Shown: positions 1-13,879, numbered from the stretch's first letter. The stretch is 64,000 nucleotides of DNA from Tragulus kanchil (GCA_022376925.1 JAIOJX010000032.1:169595979-169659978); one strand, 5' to 3'. The notes: a model not told the origin generated them from the letters alone. Made by a program: numbers and translations.

Positions 1-1401
1 ACTTACATTCTCACTGCATCCCACAGCCCCTGCTCACACCTTGATAAGCACTGGTCTCTGAGTGAAGCCAAGTGCAGCCAAAGCTACGGGGCTCCCTAGT
101 GAAAAACACCCAGCACACTCAGGTGCCGCAGGCAGAGGAGACGGGGAAGGACGGCGGTCCGTCCACAGAAACACAGAGCCGCGGGGGCTTCTGTCAAAGT
201 CCACGGACTCCCTCACGCAGACAAAACCACTCTGCCTCTGTTCACTGACATGCAAGAGACTTGTAAGGCTTCCCTTACATAAGCAATTATGCAGTCAGCG
301 TTCTCCCATGTACCGCGCTGTACTTTCCCTAGTGTGAGTAAACACGGGGTCAGAGGACACTATCACTGTGAACCAACACTTCTGCATAATGTACGGGGCT
401 GTTCAGACAAAGCAGTCCTCCCGAGGACAACTACAGATGCCAGACGAAATACACAAACACCATCTTTAAAAAGCCCCAAGCTCAGCGACAGAGGAAACAC
501 CGGGCCAAAGTCTGTAACCAAGCAAGAACACAGAGAGGAGAACAAAGAACTCAAAGCTGCTTCTGCCTTGGGAGAAAGATAAACAATAAGCAATGACTCT
601 GCAAACAGCAGAGTGACAGAAAAAAACACCAAACTGAATGAGAGTGTGGGGATCTCTGAGATAATGGCGCAGAATTTCCCATAATGGATGAAAGATACCA
701 GTATCTTATATTGTCAAGAAGTCAAAGTGAAGACCAATAAGAATAAGAATTAATCAACTTTTATATATGGACTGCATTTTGTAAATTTCAAAAAGACTGA
801 AAAGGAAAATATTACTCAAATCCCAACTTCTGTCCCTATGTCAGAGCATAAATACACAGGGCAGAAGGAGAGGGGGTAGAACTTCCTGACTGGTAGGAAG
901 CTTGTGAGGGATAAACTTTCACAAAGCGAAAAAACAAAAACTTATTTATTTATCTACCATATGGATCAGGCCTAAGGCTAGTCAGATAACCCACACAGAA
1001 ATAGAAAGGACATGCTCACAGCAAGCGCCGGCGTAGTCCACACAGAACAGCCGCGCCCCGGGGGAGGAGAGGGCAACAGAGTACCCGCAGCTTTTAGTTT
1101 ATACCTTTATGTGTTAGTTAAGCTTTTGTTTTAATACATTTATTATTTTTTAAACGCTAATGACTTTAATAACCATTTTCAGTATTTATAATTAACAGTA
1201 AGGTAAGGGACCATTATTAGTCTTCCTAAGGGCAGACTACTTAAGACCTCTACTTACAAGAGAAGAAAGGAGCAACTTAACAACCCATCAGACACTCACG
1301 ATTTATAATCTATCATCCACTCATGCCCCTAGAAGTCCTGAATTAGCAAGCAACGTGGATTCTTTGTGGATCAAAATATTACTACATTTTAAAAGACTTT
1401 T
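1..1401. other. AT-rich intronic sequence
   Basis: Beyond the candidate exon on the TDRD9 minus strand. I see no further exon; in particular nothing encoding the helicase P-loop that should follow in TDRD9. Confidence 0.5.
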
Positions 1402-1735
1402 GGGCTTCCCTGGTGGTCCAGTGGGTAAGGACACCGCCTTGCAGTGCAAGGGGCGCCGGTTCAATCCCTGGCCTGGGAAGATCCCACGTGCCGCGGAGCG
1501 GCTGGACTGATGTGTCCAATCACCGAGCCGGAGCTCTGGGGCGCATGTGCCCAGAGCTGGTGCTCTGCGACGACAGAGACCACCGCGATGGCAGGCCCAC
1601 AGGAGCCAAAGAACAAAAACAGATGAAAATAGAGAAATGAAAGACCAATAGAAGTCGCCCGCCCGCCCCCTCCCTCCCCAACCCGCTCCCAAAAAGATAA
1701 ATAAATAAAATAAATGTTTAAAAAAAAAATAAAGA
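1402..1735 (+). mobile_element. tRNA-derived CHR/SINE2-type SINE
   Basis: Starts GGGCTTCCCTGGTGGTCCAG and carries recognisable Pol III box A (TGGTCCAGTGG) and box B (GGTTCAATCCC). It ends in an A-rich tail and is flanked by near-identical AAAGACTTTT / AAAGATTTTT. Confidence 0.85.
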
Positions 1736-1808
1736 TTTTTAAGAACTTAATGTTTCAGCATTTGAAGAACACACACGTATCTCGTGGTATTTAAAGATGC
1801 TTGTTTAC

Positions 1809-1915
1809 CTGGCCCTTTAACTAGGTGATCCATGAAATACAGACACAGCTCCTGTGCCTCAAGCTGTCTGTCCCGGGCATCACACTCCAGTTGTGCTGTC
1901 TGTTCGCCCAGTGGC
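1809..1915 (-). CDS. Candidate internal coding exon, possibly TDRD9 exon 2
   Basis: On the minus strand this 107-nt segment is flanked by a good acceptor (TTCTTTGCAG) and donor (CAG|GTAAAC). Only one frame is open throughout, giving 35 codons. Its entry phase (1 nt needed) fits the phase-2 exit of TDRD9 exon 1, and the joined protein stays open. It contains the word RQLEAQEL, which I recall from the segment following exon 1 in mammalian TDRD9, at the same distance from the junction. The remaining residues do not match what I recall of human or mouse TDRD9. It could therefore be a divergent or alternative exon, another gene's exon, or a coincidence. The exit phase is 1, and no following exon is visible down to position 1. 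RNA-seq junction reads would decide. Confidence 0.45.
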
Positions 1916-2630
1916 CTGCAAAGAACATTACAAGTTAGTATACTGCTTATAAAGTCTACGAAGATACTGTTTATAAAAAGCCGAGGAATTCCCATGTGCG
2001 AGGAGAATTCTTGAATTGTTATTTTTACCTTAAGCCCTACAAGAAAAATTGCAAATCATCAATAAACAAAAACATAATCAAATTCACAGTCAGTCAACGA
2101 GAAAGCCTTTTCATCCTTGAAATTAGCCAAAAGAGCAAGCACTCTTGGACTGCGAGGAGAGCGTGGTGAAGGGACACACGGCCGACGCCGCAGGACCGTC
2201 CACCAGCACAGCTCGCAGCTCCCACGGCACCGCCCTGGGAGCAGCGCGCACCAGGAGACGCGGGAGCGGGCCGGCACAGGCGGGGCGGCTGAAGCTGCTA
2301 GAACCTGCCTCCCCACCGCGAGGGCCACTTCTGCATGAAGATTATTTGACCTAAGGTAGTCCAGACCCTCCAGGCTCAGGAGAGAACAAAGGCAAAACAT
2401 TTTCGGACATAAATCACACCAATGTTTTCTTAGGTCAGTCTCCCCAGGCAACAGAAATAAAAGCAAAAAGAAACAAATGGGACCTAATCAAACTTGTAAG
2501 CTTTTGCATAGGAGATGAAACCATCAAAGAAGAAAAGACAGCTTACAGGATGGGAGAAAGTATTTGCAAATGATTCAACCAACAAAGATTTAATTTCCAA
2601 ACTATACGAACTGTTCACATAGCTCAATTT

Positions 2631-2925
2631 CTTTTGGGAGGGGGTTGTGGAGGGAGTGGGGCAGGCGGGCCACTTCTATCGGTCTTTCATTTATCTATTT
2701 TCATCCATCCCTGTTCCTTGGCCCGCGTGGGCCTCCCATCACAGTGGCCTCTCTCGCTGCAGAGCACCGGCTGTAGGCGCATGCACTCCAGAGCTCTGGT
2801 TCGGTAATTGGACACATCGGTCCAGCCGCTCCACGGCACGTGGGATCTTCCCAGGCCAGGGATCAAACCGGCGCCCCTTGCACTGCAAGGCGGTGTCCTT
2901 ACCCACTGGACCACCAGGGAAGCCC
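2631..2925 (-). mobile_element. CHR/SINE2-type SINE inserted in L1
   Basis: Antisense full-length copy ending CCACCAGGGAAGCCC at 2925. L1 sequence continues on both sides. Confidence 0.85.
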
Positions 2926-3119
2926 TATTTTTAAAAAACTTTTTCTAAACGAGCAGAAGACTTGAATAACCATTTCTCCAAAGACGACATCCAGGTAGCC
3001 AACACACACGTGAAAAGATGTACAACACCGATAACTATAAGAGAAATATAACTCAGAACAACGAGGTACCATCTTCCACCAGTCAGGATGGCCATCGTTG
3101 AAAAGTCTACAAATAACAG

Positions 3120-3240
3120 GGACATCTCTGGCAATCCAGTGGCTAAGAATCCACCTTCTGATGCATGGGACATGGGCTGGATCCCTGCTCAGGGAACTAA
3201 GGTCCCATGTGCCGCAGGGCCACTGAGCCTGAGCCACAGC
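3120..3240 (+). mobile_element. Partial tRNA-derived SINE
   Basis: Contains CATCTCTGGCAATCCAGTGG and GGATCCCTGCTCAGGGAACT, a decayed Bov-tA/CHR-like head within the L1 segment. Confidence 0.55.
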
Positions 3241-3930
3241 CATGGAGGGTGTGGGAAAAGGGGTGACCTTCCTACACTGTTGGTGAGAAGGCAAAATGGT
3301 GCAGCTACTATGGAAGACAGTCTGAGGCTCCTCTAAAAACCAGAGTCCCCCCATCGCCTGCAGCCACACGCCGGGCGCACAGCTGCAAAGAGCCCTGACC
3401 TGAGACACCGCGTGCACCGCAGTGGTCACGGCAGCGCCCCTTATAGTAACTGGGCCACGGAAGCCACGCAAGTGACCACCCACTGAGGAGTGGACACGGA
3501 AATGCAGGGGTGTGTAACATATACAGGGACACTGCCGGGGAACACTCCGGCCCAGAATGGACAGAGGAGGAGAAGGCCGGGCAGCTCCGAGAGGGTAGCA
3601 GTCAGGAAAGCAGAGCCCTGAGGCCAAAGCACCAGAAGGGTGGGGCGGCCCATGGGGCTCCCGCGGAGAAAGCTCGGGAGGGGCGGCCAGGGCACAGACG
3701 AGCCGGGCCTGGGGCGGAGGGGCCTGGCAGCGACTAATGGTAAGCTGTGGGTTTTGCTCTGAGTAAGACAGGTCCGGCGCACAGACAAGAGAAATAACCA
3801 TGCCTGACCCCTATGTAAACAGGATGGCTCTGACCAGGTGCAGGACGGTGGGGTGACTGGGGCCCCGGAAACCAAGGCCAGGGATGACATCACTGGGACC
3901 AGAGTGGGCGCAGTGACAGCGGAGCTCGCC

Positions 3931-4085
3931 GGGACTTCCCTGGTGGCCCAGCGGCTAAGACTCTGTGCTCGCAGGGCAGGGGGCCCAGGTTCAGCCCCTG
4001 GACAGGGAACTAGATCCCACAGGATGCAACAAATGATTCCAAGGGCCAAAACTAGGACCCAGCACAGTCAAATCCACGCTGCCAC
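3931..4085 (+). mobile_element. Old tRNA-derived SINE
   Basis: Begins GGGACTTCCCTGGTGGCCCA and contains TTCAGCCCCTGGACAGGGAA; truncated and diverged. Confidence 0.6.
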
Positions 4086-4477
4086 ACTAGACACGGGGTA
4101 TGGACAAGGACGAACAGAGGAGTCAAGAAGGAGCTCAAGGTTTCCGCCTCCAGCGAGATGGGAAAGCACGGCAGCTGGCACAGAAGGAAGCCCTGGCCGA
4201 GGCCCGAGCGGCTGCGGAGGACACTGCCAGCACCAGGCGGGTGGGGACGAGCCTTCAGAGCACCGCCCGGCAGCACAGCGCACCACGCGGCCCCCACGGC
4301 CCCGGGCCTGAGCTCCGGCGCCGCGAGACCCAGGTGCGCCCTGGCATGGGCAGAGGTGGCGGGGGCGGGGGAGGAGAGGAGACCCCAAGCGCTCCTGCGC
4401 GGGGTGCCCACTGGTCCCGTCCCTCTTCTCCATTCTCTCGCATCAAGACTTTGAGGGAGGGAAACTCTCTACAAGCT

Positions 4478-4660
4478 GCTGTTCAGTCTCTCAGTCGTGT
4501 CCAAGTCTCTGTGACCCCATGGAGTGCAGCCAGGCTTCCCTGTCCTCCACCATCTCCCTGAGCCTGCTCAAATCCATGTCCATTGACTCAGTGATGCCAT
4601 CCAACCATCTGGCCCTCTGTCGCCCCCTCCTCCTGCCCTCAACCTTTCCCAGCATCAGAC
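4478..4660 (-). mobile_element. BovB 3'-end fragment
   Basis: Antisense BovB end: TTCAGTCTCTCAGTCGTGTC, followed by the typical CCATCCAACCATCTGGCCCTC stretch. RTE-clade LINE 3' ends of this type are characteristic of ruminants. Confidence 0.8.
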
Positions 4661-4700
4661 TTGGAGAACTGAGCAGAAGAACAGCCACTAGGTGGCATCG

Positions 4701-6853
4701 AGCAGGACAGATCCAAACAGCCCTGCAAAGGCTCTGAACGCCCGACGGACTTCGAATCGCTGCCCACAGGAGGCTGGGTGGACCCCGCAGCCTGAGCACA
4801 GCTGGTCACCGGCATTCCTGCAGGATATCACAAGACCAGGGCCCCGTGACAGAAGACTCCAGGTGCCCAGGGCTCGCTCACAGCGGCTAGGCTACGGTGG
4901 ATGGAGCTCTCCTGGGTGGAGCAGGTGACCGCTGACTTCGGACAATGGCTCTCCAACCTGGGCGCCCACTCCTCACACCCACCTCGAATCAATTCCAAAA
5001 CAATCCGACACTCAGGGGCACTTTTCTTTTAACCCTAAAAAGTTTATCTTCCTCTATCTCATAACTTTGGAGTAAAGAAGGCTTTAAACAAAAACACAAA
5101 AAAGGAAAAGTCAAAAAAGGAAATGTTAATCAGCAAGTTATAATACAAAACTTGTGGCCACGTCTACAGGGGAAAGGATGGAAACAGGGTCCTCCGAGAG
5201 CGAGCGCCCGCAGCACGCGGCCCGGGCCCTGGGGACGCCCTCCCGCTGGCAGGACGCGGACAGCCCTGCAGAAACGCGTGGCTGGGGAAGAGCTTTAAAC
5301 GTCCGCTTCTCAAATATTAACTGCACTTTTAATAATCAGAAAATGAACCAATAATCTAGAACTCTGAGGTCAGGAACAAAGGAATTAAAAACGGAAAGAT
5401 GTTCCTTGAACTGCAATCAAATGCTGCTGAGAACCGCGGACGCCGGCCCCGACCATCAGCATTTAAATGCTGCATCTCCACAGCCTGGCTCCCGGCCTCC
5501 CTTCAGACCTCTGGCTCCTCAGACCTGCCAGGAGTCACCGCCCGCACGGCTGAGACTTCTATACACTCGCACAGTAGGGAGGACACGATCCTATCAGACC
5601 GCGCCTCGTAAAATTTTCTACAATTCAGCCAAGATGTAGCCTAGAAAACCTGGACAATGACTAAAAGGAAATCAACCTAACTGCTTCACAGTGTAAGATT
5701 TATGTCTTCCACACAAAACAGCCTAAAGAGATGACAATGAATTAGAAAGAATTCATTGATCCAACTTGGAGAACTGAGCCCATCTGAGCAGGACAGATCC
5801 AAACAGCCCTGCAAAGGCTCTGAACGCCCGACGGACTTCGAATCGCTGCCCACAGGAGGCTGGGTGGACCCCGCAGCCTGAGCACAGCTGGTCACCGGCA
5901 TTCCTGCAGGATATCACAAGACCAGGGCCCCGTGACAGAAGACTCCAGGTGCCCAGGGCTCGCTCACAGCGGCTAGGCTACGGTGGATGGAGCTCTCCTG
6001 GGTGGAGCAGGTGACCGCTGACTTCGGACAATGGCTCTCCAACCTGGGCGCCCACTCCTCACACCCACCTCGAATCAATTCCAAAACAATCCGACACTCA
6101 GGGGCACTTTTCTTTTAACCCTAAAAAGTTTATCTTCCTCTATCTCATAACTTTGGAGTAAAGAAGGCTTTAAACAAAAACACAAAAAAGGAAAAGTCAA
6201 AAAAGGAAATGTTAATCAGCAAGTTATAATACAAAACTTGTGGCCACGTCTACAGGGGAAAGGATGGAAACAGGGTCCTCCGAGAGCGAGCGCCCGCAGC
6301 ACGCGGCCCGGGCCCTGGGGACGCCCTCCCGCTGGCAGGACGCGGACAGCCCTGCAGAAACGCGTGGCTGGGGAAGAGCTTTAAACGTCCGCTTCTCAAA
6401 TATTAACTGCACTTTTAATAATCAGAAAATGAACCAATAATCTAGAACTCTGAGGTCAGGAACAAAGGAATTAAAAACGGAAAGATGTTCCTTGAACTGC
6501 AATCAAATGCTGCTGAGAACCGCGGACGCCGGCCCCGACCATCAGCATTTAAATGCTGCATCTCCACAGCCTGGCTCCCGGCCTCCCTTCAGACCTCTGG
6601 CTCCTCAGACCTGCCAGGAGTCACCGCCCGCACGGCTGAGACTTCTATACACTCGCACAGTAGGGAGGACACGATCCTATCAGACCGCGCCTCGTAAAAT
6701 TTTCTACAATTCAGCCAAGATGTAGCCTAGAAAACCTGGACAATGACTAAAAGGAAATCAACCTAACTGCTTCACAGTGTAAGATTTATGTCTTCCACAC
6801 AAAACAGCCTAAAGAGATGACAATGAATTAGAAAGAATTCATTGATCCAACTT
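4701..6853. repeat. Tandem doublet 1 (copies 4701-5767 and 5787-6853)
   Basis: The two copies are essentially identical at an offset of 1086 bp. Between them is about 19 bp containing a second instance of TTGGAGAACTGAGC, which also precedes the first copy at 4661. It lies in the TDRD9 intron and carries no gene content. Confidence 0.95.
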
Positions 6854-7099
6854 ACTAAAATGTTTGATGAATAAAATCCAACATTAACCTGATTACACTC
6901 TGAACAGGCAGGGTTAATGCAAAGGTGCTTCTCACCTGGATCTACAAACACGTCTGCTCTCTGTCTAGACCACGGGAGGGGACCGCCGTCACCAGAGAAC
7001 AGCACTGGGGCTCCGTTTCCACAAAACCACCTCAGGACAGAAAAATCTTAGAAAAAGTGGCTTATCCAAGGAAGAACAAAGGAAAATGCACTGAGCATG

Positions 7100-8070
7100 C
7101 GCTGAGGTGGAAGGTCAGACCTGGGCGCGTCTCTATGGCCAGCCAGGTGCTACCAGGTCAGGTGGAGGCGGGAGCCCCCTTGAGAAGCACTCTGGGCGGC
7201 TGCTCCCGCACCCCGAGCCTCTGCTCAAAGGACAGCCCCTCCCTCCAAAGGCCTTCCCTGACCGCCACGGCCAAACAGGGAGGCCTGGTCCGCACCGCAA
7301 CCACCGCACGGATGAGGCGGGGCCCCGGTCAGGTCTCCCCACAGGCAGACGGGCCCCCGGGGCAGGGAACGGTCCGTCTGCCCGCCAGGCCCCAGCCTCG
7401 GCCGCGGCACAGGCAGCAACTCCGGACGCGCCAACACGAACGCCCGTCAGGCGGAGGAGGGAGCAGCACCTGGCCCAAGGCCTGGAGCCATGGCAAGGCA
7501 GGCGAAGGACACCCGAGCTCTGCGCACAGGGGTCAAGGGGCAAGCGATGCCCTTCCCCCAGACAGACGGCAGCATCAGCTGGTGTTTAAACCAGCCCCTG
7601 GCAGAGAGGCCCAGGAGAGAAACACGGGCGGACGGCCCAGCCCCTCGGAAGAGCCCGGCCCCGAGCGCCCGAGGGCCAGCCTGCGGCGGCCGGGGACAGA
7701 GACACTGCTCGGGCTCCGCGGCCAGCACGGCTCTGATGCTTTATTACCATTTCCAAGGCAGAAAGTGAAGGACTAAAGCAGTGACGGGGAGGTCGCTGGA
7801 GGGAGCGCGGGCTGCTCCGTCCACCCGCGGGCCGCCGCCGGCTCCGGGCCAGGCGACGTGAGCACGGCTCCCTGCAGATAATGGGTCCTGACACGGGCAG
7901 TGGCGGGCGCTGCAGGACGGCCACACGCGTCGCTCTCAATCAGGCCTGAGCCGCCGGTCTCGTGTCGCCGGACGAGGTCCACGTTCCCAGGTCCTGCGAA
8001 GGAAAGAGCAGCCCCCGATCCCAGCGCTGTGAGAGGAGAGCCCCGGGGCCGCCAGCTCACACCGGCCTCG
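7100..8070. other. GC- and CpG-rich block inside TDRD9 intron 1
   Basis: Unique sequence with frequent CG dinucleotides, about 2.5 kb upstream of the RD3L coding exons and on the correct side to hold its unplaced 5' exon or promoter. That role is inference. Long overlapping ORFs on both strands (for example 6925-7776) are probably GC-driven. Confidence 0.35.
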
Positions 8071-10254
8071 GGAGCCTGGCGACACCCAGGGTCTCGGGCA
8101 GAAAACCCGCCCAGCAGGGCCCCCGCGCCCCGCTCGCCCCAGCAGCAAGCGCAGGCTCCACTTCCGGCTCCCGGGAAATGACTGTCTGCGGTGAACTGTA
8201 AGACTCTGTTGCGACCTTTATGTGTTCTTATGTCTCTATTTTTTCTGACCTTAATCTACTACTGCTTTGTCACCATGTTTTTAGATATTAGAGTATATTT
8301 TAAAGTTATCTACCTAAGTGTATATAGTGTCATATGTAATACATTGCTACTTGTCTAAATAAACAACTTTAAATACTAGCTAGAAAGAAAAACAAAATCT
8401 GTACCGCCTGTAACATTAACTAAATATTTCACACATGACTAGCATCCAGCGCTCTCTGCCTATGTTGCTCAACTGTAACAAGCTCTCTCTGAATGTATAC
8501 TGTGTGTGTATTGTGTGTGTATTGTGCAAACAGTCAAGCCCGATCCCTTTTTCATGCTTTCATTAGAGGGGACAGTGGCCTGGCTTCTAAATGGCCTGAA
8601 AGTTAAGCTGACGAATAAAAGCAGCATGGTTATTTTTAGAGCTCTACAGACATAAAAGCACAGCACTAGACTGTGACCTGCAGCTACGCACAGCAAAGCA
8701 TCACACCGCGCGACAGTCTCCCCTTAGCCGGGGGCGCCTCCGTGGGGCTTTGGACGACCTTTCTTCATCTCTTTACCAAAGATACATCCAAATGCATTTA
8801 GGACCAGGACCCTAACCCGCCGGCATCGTTTTCAAAGAGACTGAGCTACATCAAAAGGCAAACAAGTTATATAATTGGTAAAGATTAAATAGTAAGTTAT
8901 TTTTGTCATTCCTTCTAGCTTACTTACAAGGTGAATTAATAAGCATTCTCTCCAAATGAAGACATCACAACCTCATTCCTAACATAGGAAGTCATTTCAA
9001 ATACAGTTTCGGTGGAAAGAGTCTTCAACGGGGGACAGGCATCCCGGAGAAGGAGCCGTGCCTGCGCGGAGTGCAGCTTCACCGCTGGTTCGAGGAAACT
9101 CTCCGGCAGCAGAGCACGCGGGCCGCAGCGGCTTCCCAGGTAACCTGAAACCCTGTCCCAACTAACCAAGGAGCCTGGCGACACCCAGGGTCTCGGCAGA
9201 AAACCGCCAGCAGGGCCCCCGCGCCCCGCTCGCCCCAGCAGCAAGCGCAGGCTCCACTTCCGGCTCCCGGGAAATGACTGTCTGCGGTGAACTGTAAGAC
9301 TCTGTTGCGACCTTTATGTGTTCTTATGTCTCTATTTTTTCTGACCTTAATCTACTACTGCTTTGTCACCATGTTTTTAGATATTAGAGTATATTTTAAA
9401 GTTATCTACCTAAGTGTATATAGTGTCATATGTAATACATTGCTACTTGTCTAAATAAACAACTTTAAATACTAGCTAGAAAGAAAAACAAAATCTGTAC
9501 CGCCTGTAACATTAACTAAATATTTCACACATGACTAGCATCCAGCGCTCTCTGCCTATGTTGCTCAACTGTAACAAGCTCTTTTGAATGTATACTGTGT
9601 GTGTATTGTGTGTGTATTGTGCAAACAGTCAAGCCCGACCCCTTTTTTCATGCTTTCATTAGAGGGGACAGTGGCCTGGCTTCTAAATGGCCTGAAAGTT
9701 AAGCTGACGAATAAAAGCAGCATGGTTATTTTTAGAGCTCTACAGACATAAAAGCACAGCACTAGACTGTGACCTGCAGCTACGCACAGCAAAGCATCAC
9801 ACCGCGCGACAGTCTCCCCTTAGACGGGGGCGCCTCCGTGGGGCTTTGGACGACCTTTCTTCATCTCTTTACCAAAGATACATCCAAATGCATTTAGGAC
9901 CAGGACCCTAACCCGCCGGCATCGTTTTCAAAGAGACTGAGCTACATCAAAAGGCAAACAAGTTATATAATTGGTAAAGATTAAATAGTAAGTTATTTTT
10001 GTCATTCCTTCTAGCTTACTTACAAGGTGAATTAATAAGCATTCTCTCCAAATGAAGACATCACAACCTCATTCCTAACATAGGAAGTCATTTCAAATAC
10101 AGTTTCGGTGGAAAGAGTCTTCAACGGGGGACAGGCATCCCGGAGAAGGAGCCGTGCCTGCGCGGAGTGCAGCTTCACCGCTGGTTCGAGGAAACTCTCC
10201 GGCAGCAGAGCACGCGGGCCGCAGCGGCTTCCCAGGTAACCTGAAACCCTGTCC
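8071..10254. repeat. Tandem doublet 2 (copies 8071-9158 and 9170-10254)
   Basis: Offset 1096-1099 bp, with 11 bp of filler. The head of the second copy has several G/C homopolymer contractions (for example CTCGGCAG for CTCGGGCAG). It also differs in a GT-repeat region near 8500/9590. Confidence 0.95.
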
Positions 10255-10549
10255 GCACAAACCTGTCAGAAGCCTGTCTGCAGACAGCACTTTCCTTTAA
10301 GCTAACGATTACACTGCCTCCCAAGAACTCTTAATAGCAAGCGTTAAGTGTTATTCTCAGGAAGTGTTCAGTCTGTAAATTCTGACTGTATTTCATTTCT
10401 GCTTAGCGACATAAAAGTATTTTTGAAAGCCTGGTTTTGGGCACTGACCTAATTAGAGATGAAAAGACTTTAATCCATTCTAATCTTACTTTGACCTGTA
10501 TATCTAACCAGTGAAAAATATGTGCACTTCTCTGGAAAATACACTGTAA

Positions 10550-10903
<354 letters not shown>

Positions 10904-11176
10904 TAAAGCAGCACACGCCCTCTCGGGATGTCTGCTACTCAGAGCTCCTCTTACATTCAGACTGGAAGTCATATTTACCGTGTAAGTTCTGTAATCATGC
11001 GTATCAAATACTCAGCAACCAAAATCCCTAAGAACAGGCTGGACAGAAAAACCAAAGATCTGTTGCTACCTTACTGGCTAGGCAATGTCTTAAAGTCACT
11101 TCCAAAATCTCATTACTAGAACCATAATTCTAAAGCAACATGCAGTTTACTCAAAAGCAGGGTAACTACCCCATGA

Positions 11177-11560
<384 letters not shown>

Positions 11561-11930
11561 ATTACCCAGAACCAGAGCTTCTGTGAGCAGCTCAGCATCA
11601 GGCTCTTAGCAGTAAGAGAAAGTGACGTGATCTAACGTGACCCTCTGTCGCCAGGTCAGAAGTAAAATGTCTGTGTGTGTAGCCGATGTTTTAAATAGTG
11701 TTCCTTTTTAAGCTTTTAAAATGCAATGTTTTCACTGAACGTATGCTTTTAACTAAAATGTTTCCTACATATTTTGAAAAAAATGTTTGAAGTATTTTCC
11801 TATACCTCAGACACAACTCACAGGAGCTAAGTTTTATTTTGAAAATTGAAATAAGAAATTTGTATAAAAGTGTGAAGTATGAACTTGGACTTTAACTTTG
11901 ACTTTGACTCTAAAGGGAAGCTGTGTATTG

Positions 11931-11936
11931 AATAAA
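11931..11936 (+). terminator. RD3L: RD3L poly(A) signal
   Basis: AATAAA lies in the AT-rich 3' UTR, 370 nt after the RD3L stop and just before a T/G-rich stretch. It is repeated in the doublet copy near 13061. Confidence 0.6.
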
Positions 11937-12090
11937 ATAAATGATTAATGTGACTCTCATCTTTGCGATTTTAGGCTGAGTCCGTCATTCTCAGGGAGGC
12001 GGCGGGGAAACGACAGCATGCAGGCAGAGCAGTGCTTCCTCTCAACACACAGGCACGTTTTTAATTTCAACCAGCATTAAGAGAAGTACA

Positions 12091-12424
12091 GGGGCTTCCC
12101 CGGTGGCTCAGTGGGAAAGAGCTCACCCGCCAGTGCAGGAGACACGAGTTGGATCCCTGACCTAGGAAGACCCCACATGGGCAGAGCAACTAAGCCCGGG
12201 AGCCACGACCCTGGAGCCTGTGCTCGAGAGCTCGGAGCCGCAACTAGGGAGCCCACGGGCGCCAACTACTGAAGCCCGTGAGCCCTAGAGCCCGAGCTCC
12301 CCAAGAGAAGGCGCTGCAGCAAGAAGTCTGCTCACTTCAACTAGAGAGGAGCCCCACTCCTGCACCTAGAGAAGAGCCTGTGGCAGCAGTGAAAACCCAG
12401 AAGAGCCAAAAATAAATAAATAAA
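12091..12424 (+). mobile_element. CHR-type SINE
   Basis: Starts GGGGCTTCCCCGGTGGCTCA and ends in AAATAAATAAATAAA, flanked by GAGAAGTACA / AAGAAGTATA target-site duplications. It is repeated at about 13224-13558 by doublet 3. Confidence 0.85.
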
Positions 12425-13682
12425 GAAGTATAAAAAACACAGCTCTATCTATATTGTGAATACAAAGAAATGAAGTGGTTTAACAACATTAGTAACTGCT
12501 ATCATGACAGAAAAACATTCAATAGCGACCTATAATTTAAACCAATACTGTGTCAGTCCCTCAGTCATGTCCAGCTCTTTGCGATCCCACGGACGGCAGC
12601 CTGCCAGGCTCCTCTGACCATGGAAGTCTCCGGGCAAGAATGAGACACCATCGAATCGGAACCTGCCCTACTACTACCCGTCAAGTTAAATTACCCAGAA
12701 CCAGAGCTTCTGTGAGCAGCTCAGCATCAGGCTCTTAGCAGTAAGAGAAAGTGACGTGATCTAACGTGACCCTCTGTCGCCAGGTCAGAAGTAAAATGTC
12801 TGTGTGTGTAGCCGATGTTTTAAATAGTGTTCCTTTTTAAGCTTTTAAAATGCAATGTTTTCACTGAACGTATGCTTTTAACTAAAATGTTTCCTACATA
12901 TTTTGAAAAAAATGTTTGAAGTATTTTCCTATACCTCAGACACAACTCACAGGAGCTAAGTTTTATTTTGAAAATTGAAATAAGAAATTTGTATAAAAGT
13001 GTGAAGTATGAACTTGGACTTTAACTTTGACTTTGACTCTAAAGGGAAGCTGTGTATTGAATAAAATAAATGATTAATGTGACTCTCATCTTTGCGATTT
13101 TAGGCTGAGTCCGTCATTCTCAGGGAGGCGGCGGGGGGAAACGACAGCATGCAGGCAGAGCAGTGCTTCCTCTCAACACACAGGCACGTTTTTAATTTCA
13201 ACCAGCATTAAGAGAAGTACAGGGGCTTCCCCGGTGGCTCAGTGGGAAAGAGCTCACCCGCCAGTGCAGGAGACACGAGTTGGATCCCTGACCTAGGAAG
13301 ACCCCACATGGGCAGAGCAACTAAGCCCGGGAGCCACGACCCTGGAGCCTGTGCTCGAGAGCTCGGAGCCGCAACTAGGGAGCCCACGGGCGCCAACTAC
13401 TGAAGCCCGTGAGCCCTAGAGCCCGAGCTCCCCAAGAGAAGGCGCTGCAGCAAGAAGTCTGCTCACTTCAACTAGAGAGGAGCCCCCACTCCCTGCACCT
13501 AGAGAAGAGCCTGTGGCAGCAGTGAAAACCCAGAAGAGCCAAAAATAAATAAATAAAGAAGTATAAAAAACACAGCTCTATCTATATTGTGAATACAAAG
13601 AAATGAAGTGGTTTAACAACATTAGTAACTGCTATCATGACAGAAAAACATTCAATAGCGACCTATAATTTAAACCAATACT

Positions 13683-13879
13683 GTGTCAGTCCCTCAGTCA
13701 TGTCCAGCTCTTTGCGATCCCACGGACGGCAGCCTGCCAGGCTCCTCTGACCATGGAAGTCTCCGGGCAAGAATGAGACACCATTCCCTTCTCCAGACCA
13801 TCTTCCCAGCCCAGGGATCAAAGCCCAGTCTCCTGCACTGCAGGCAGATTCGTTACCATCTGAGCCACCAGGGAAGCCC
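13683..13879 (-). mobile_element. Bov-tA-type SINE
   Basis: Antisense: TCAGTCCCTCAGTCATGTCC at one end and GAGCCACCAGGGAAGCCCC at the other. The doublet counterpart at 12550-12650 is cut at the join. Confidence 0.85.

Larger units (their letters stand above)
2440..3545 (+). mobile_element. Degraded L1 ORF2 3' region, interrupted by two SINEs
   Basis: L1-like sequence around 2490-2630 (GGAGAAAGTATTTGCAAATG). It resumes at 2931-3120 (AGAAGACTTGAATAACCATT) and again at 3240-3545 (CTACACTGTTGGTGAGAAG). The open frames here contain no intact retrotransposon protein. Confidence 0.75.

Noticed and set aside
2899..3801. 300-codon open frame on the minus strand
   Set aside because: It runs antisense through L1 and SINE remnants; no protein family recognised and no splice or start context.
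6925..7776. 283-codon open frame on the plus strand
   Set aside because: Lies in a GC-rich stretch where several frames on both strands are open; low-complexity Pro/Arg/Gly composition, no family.
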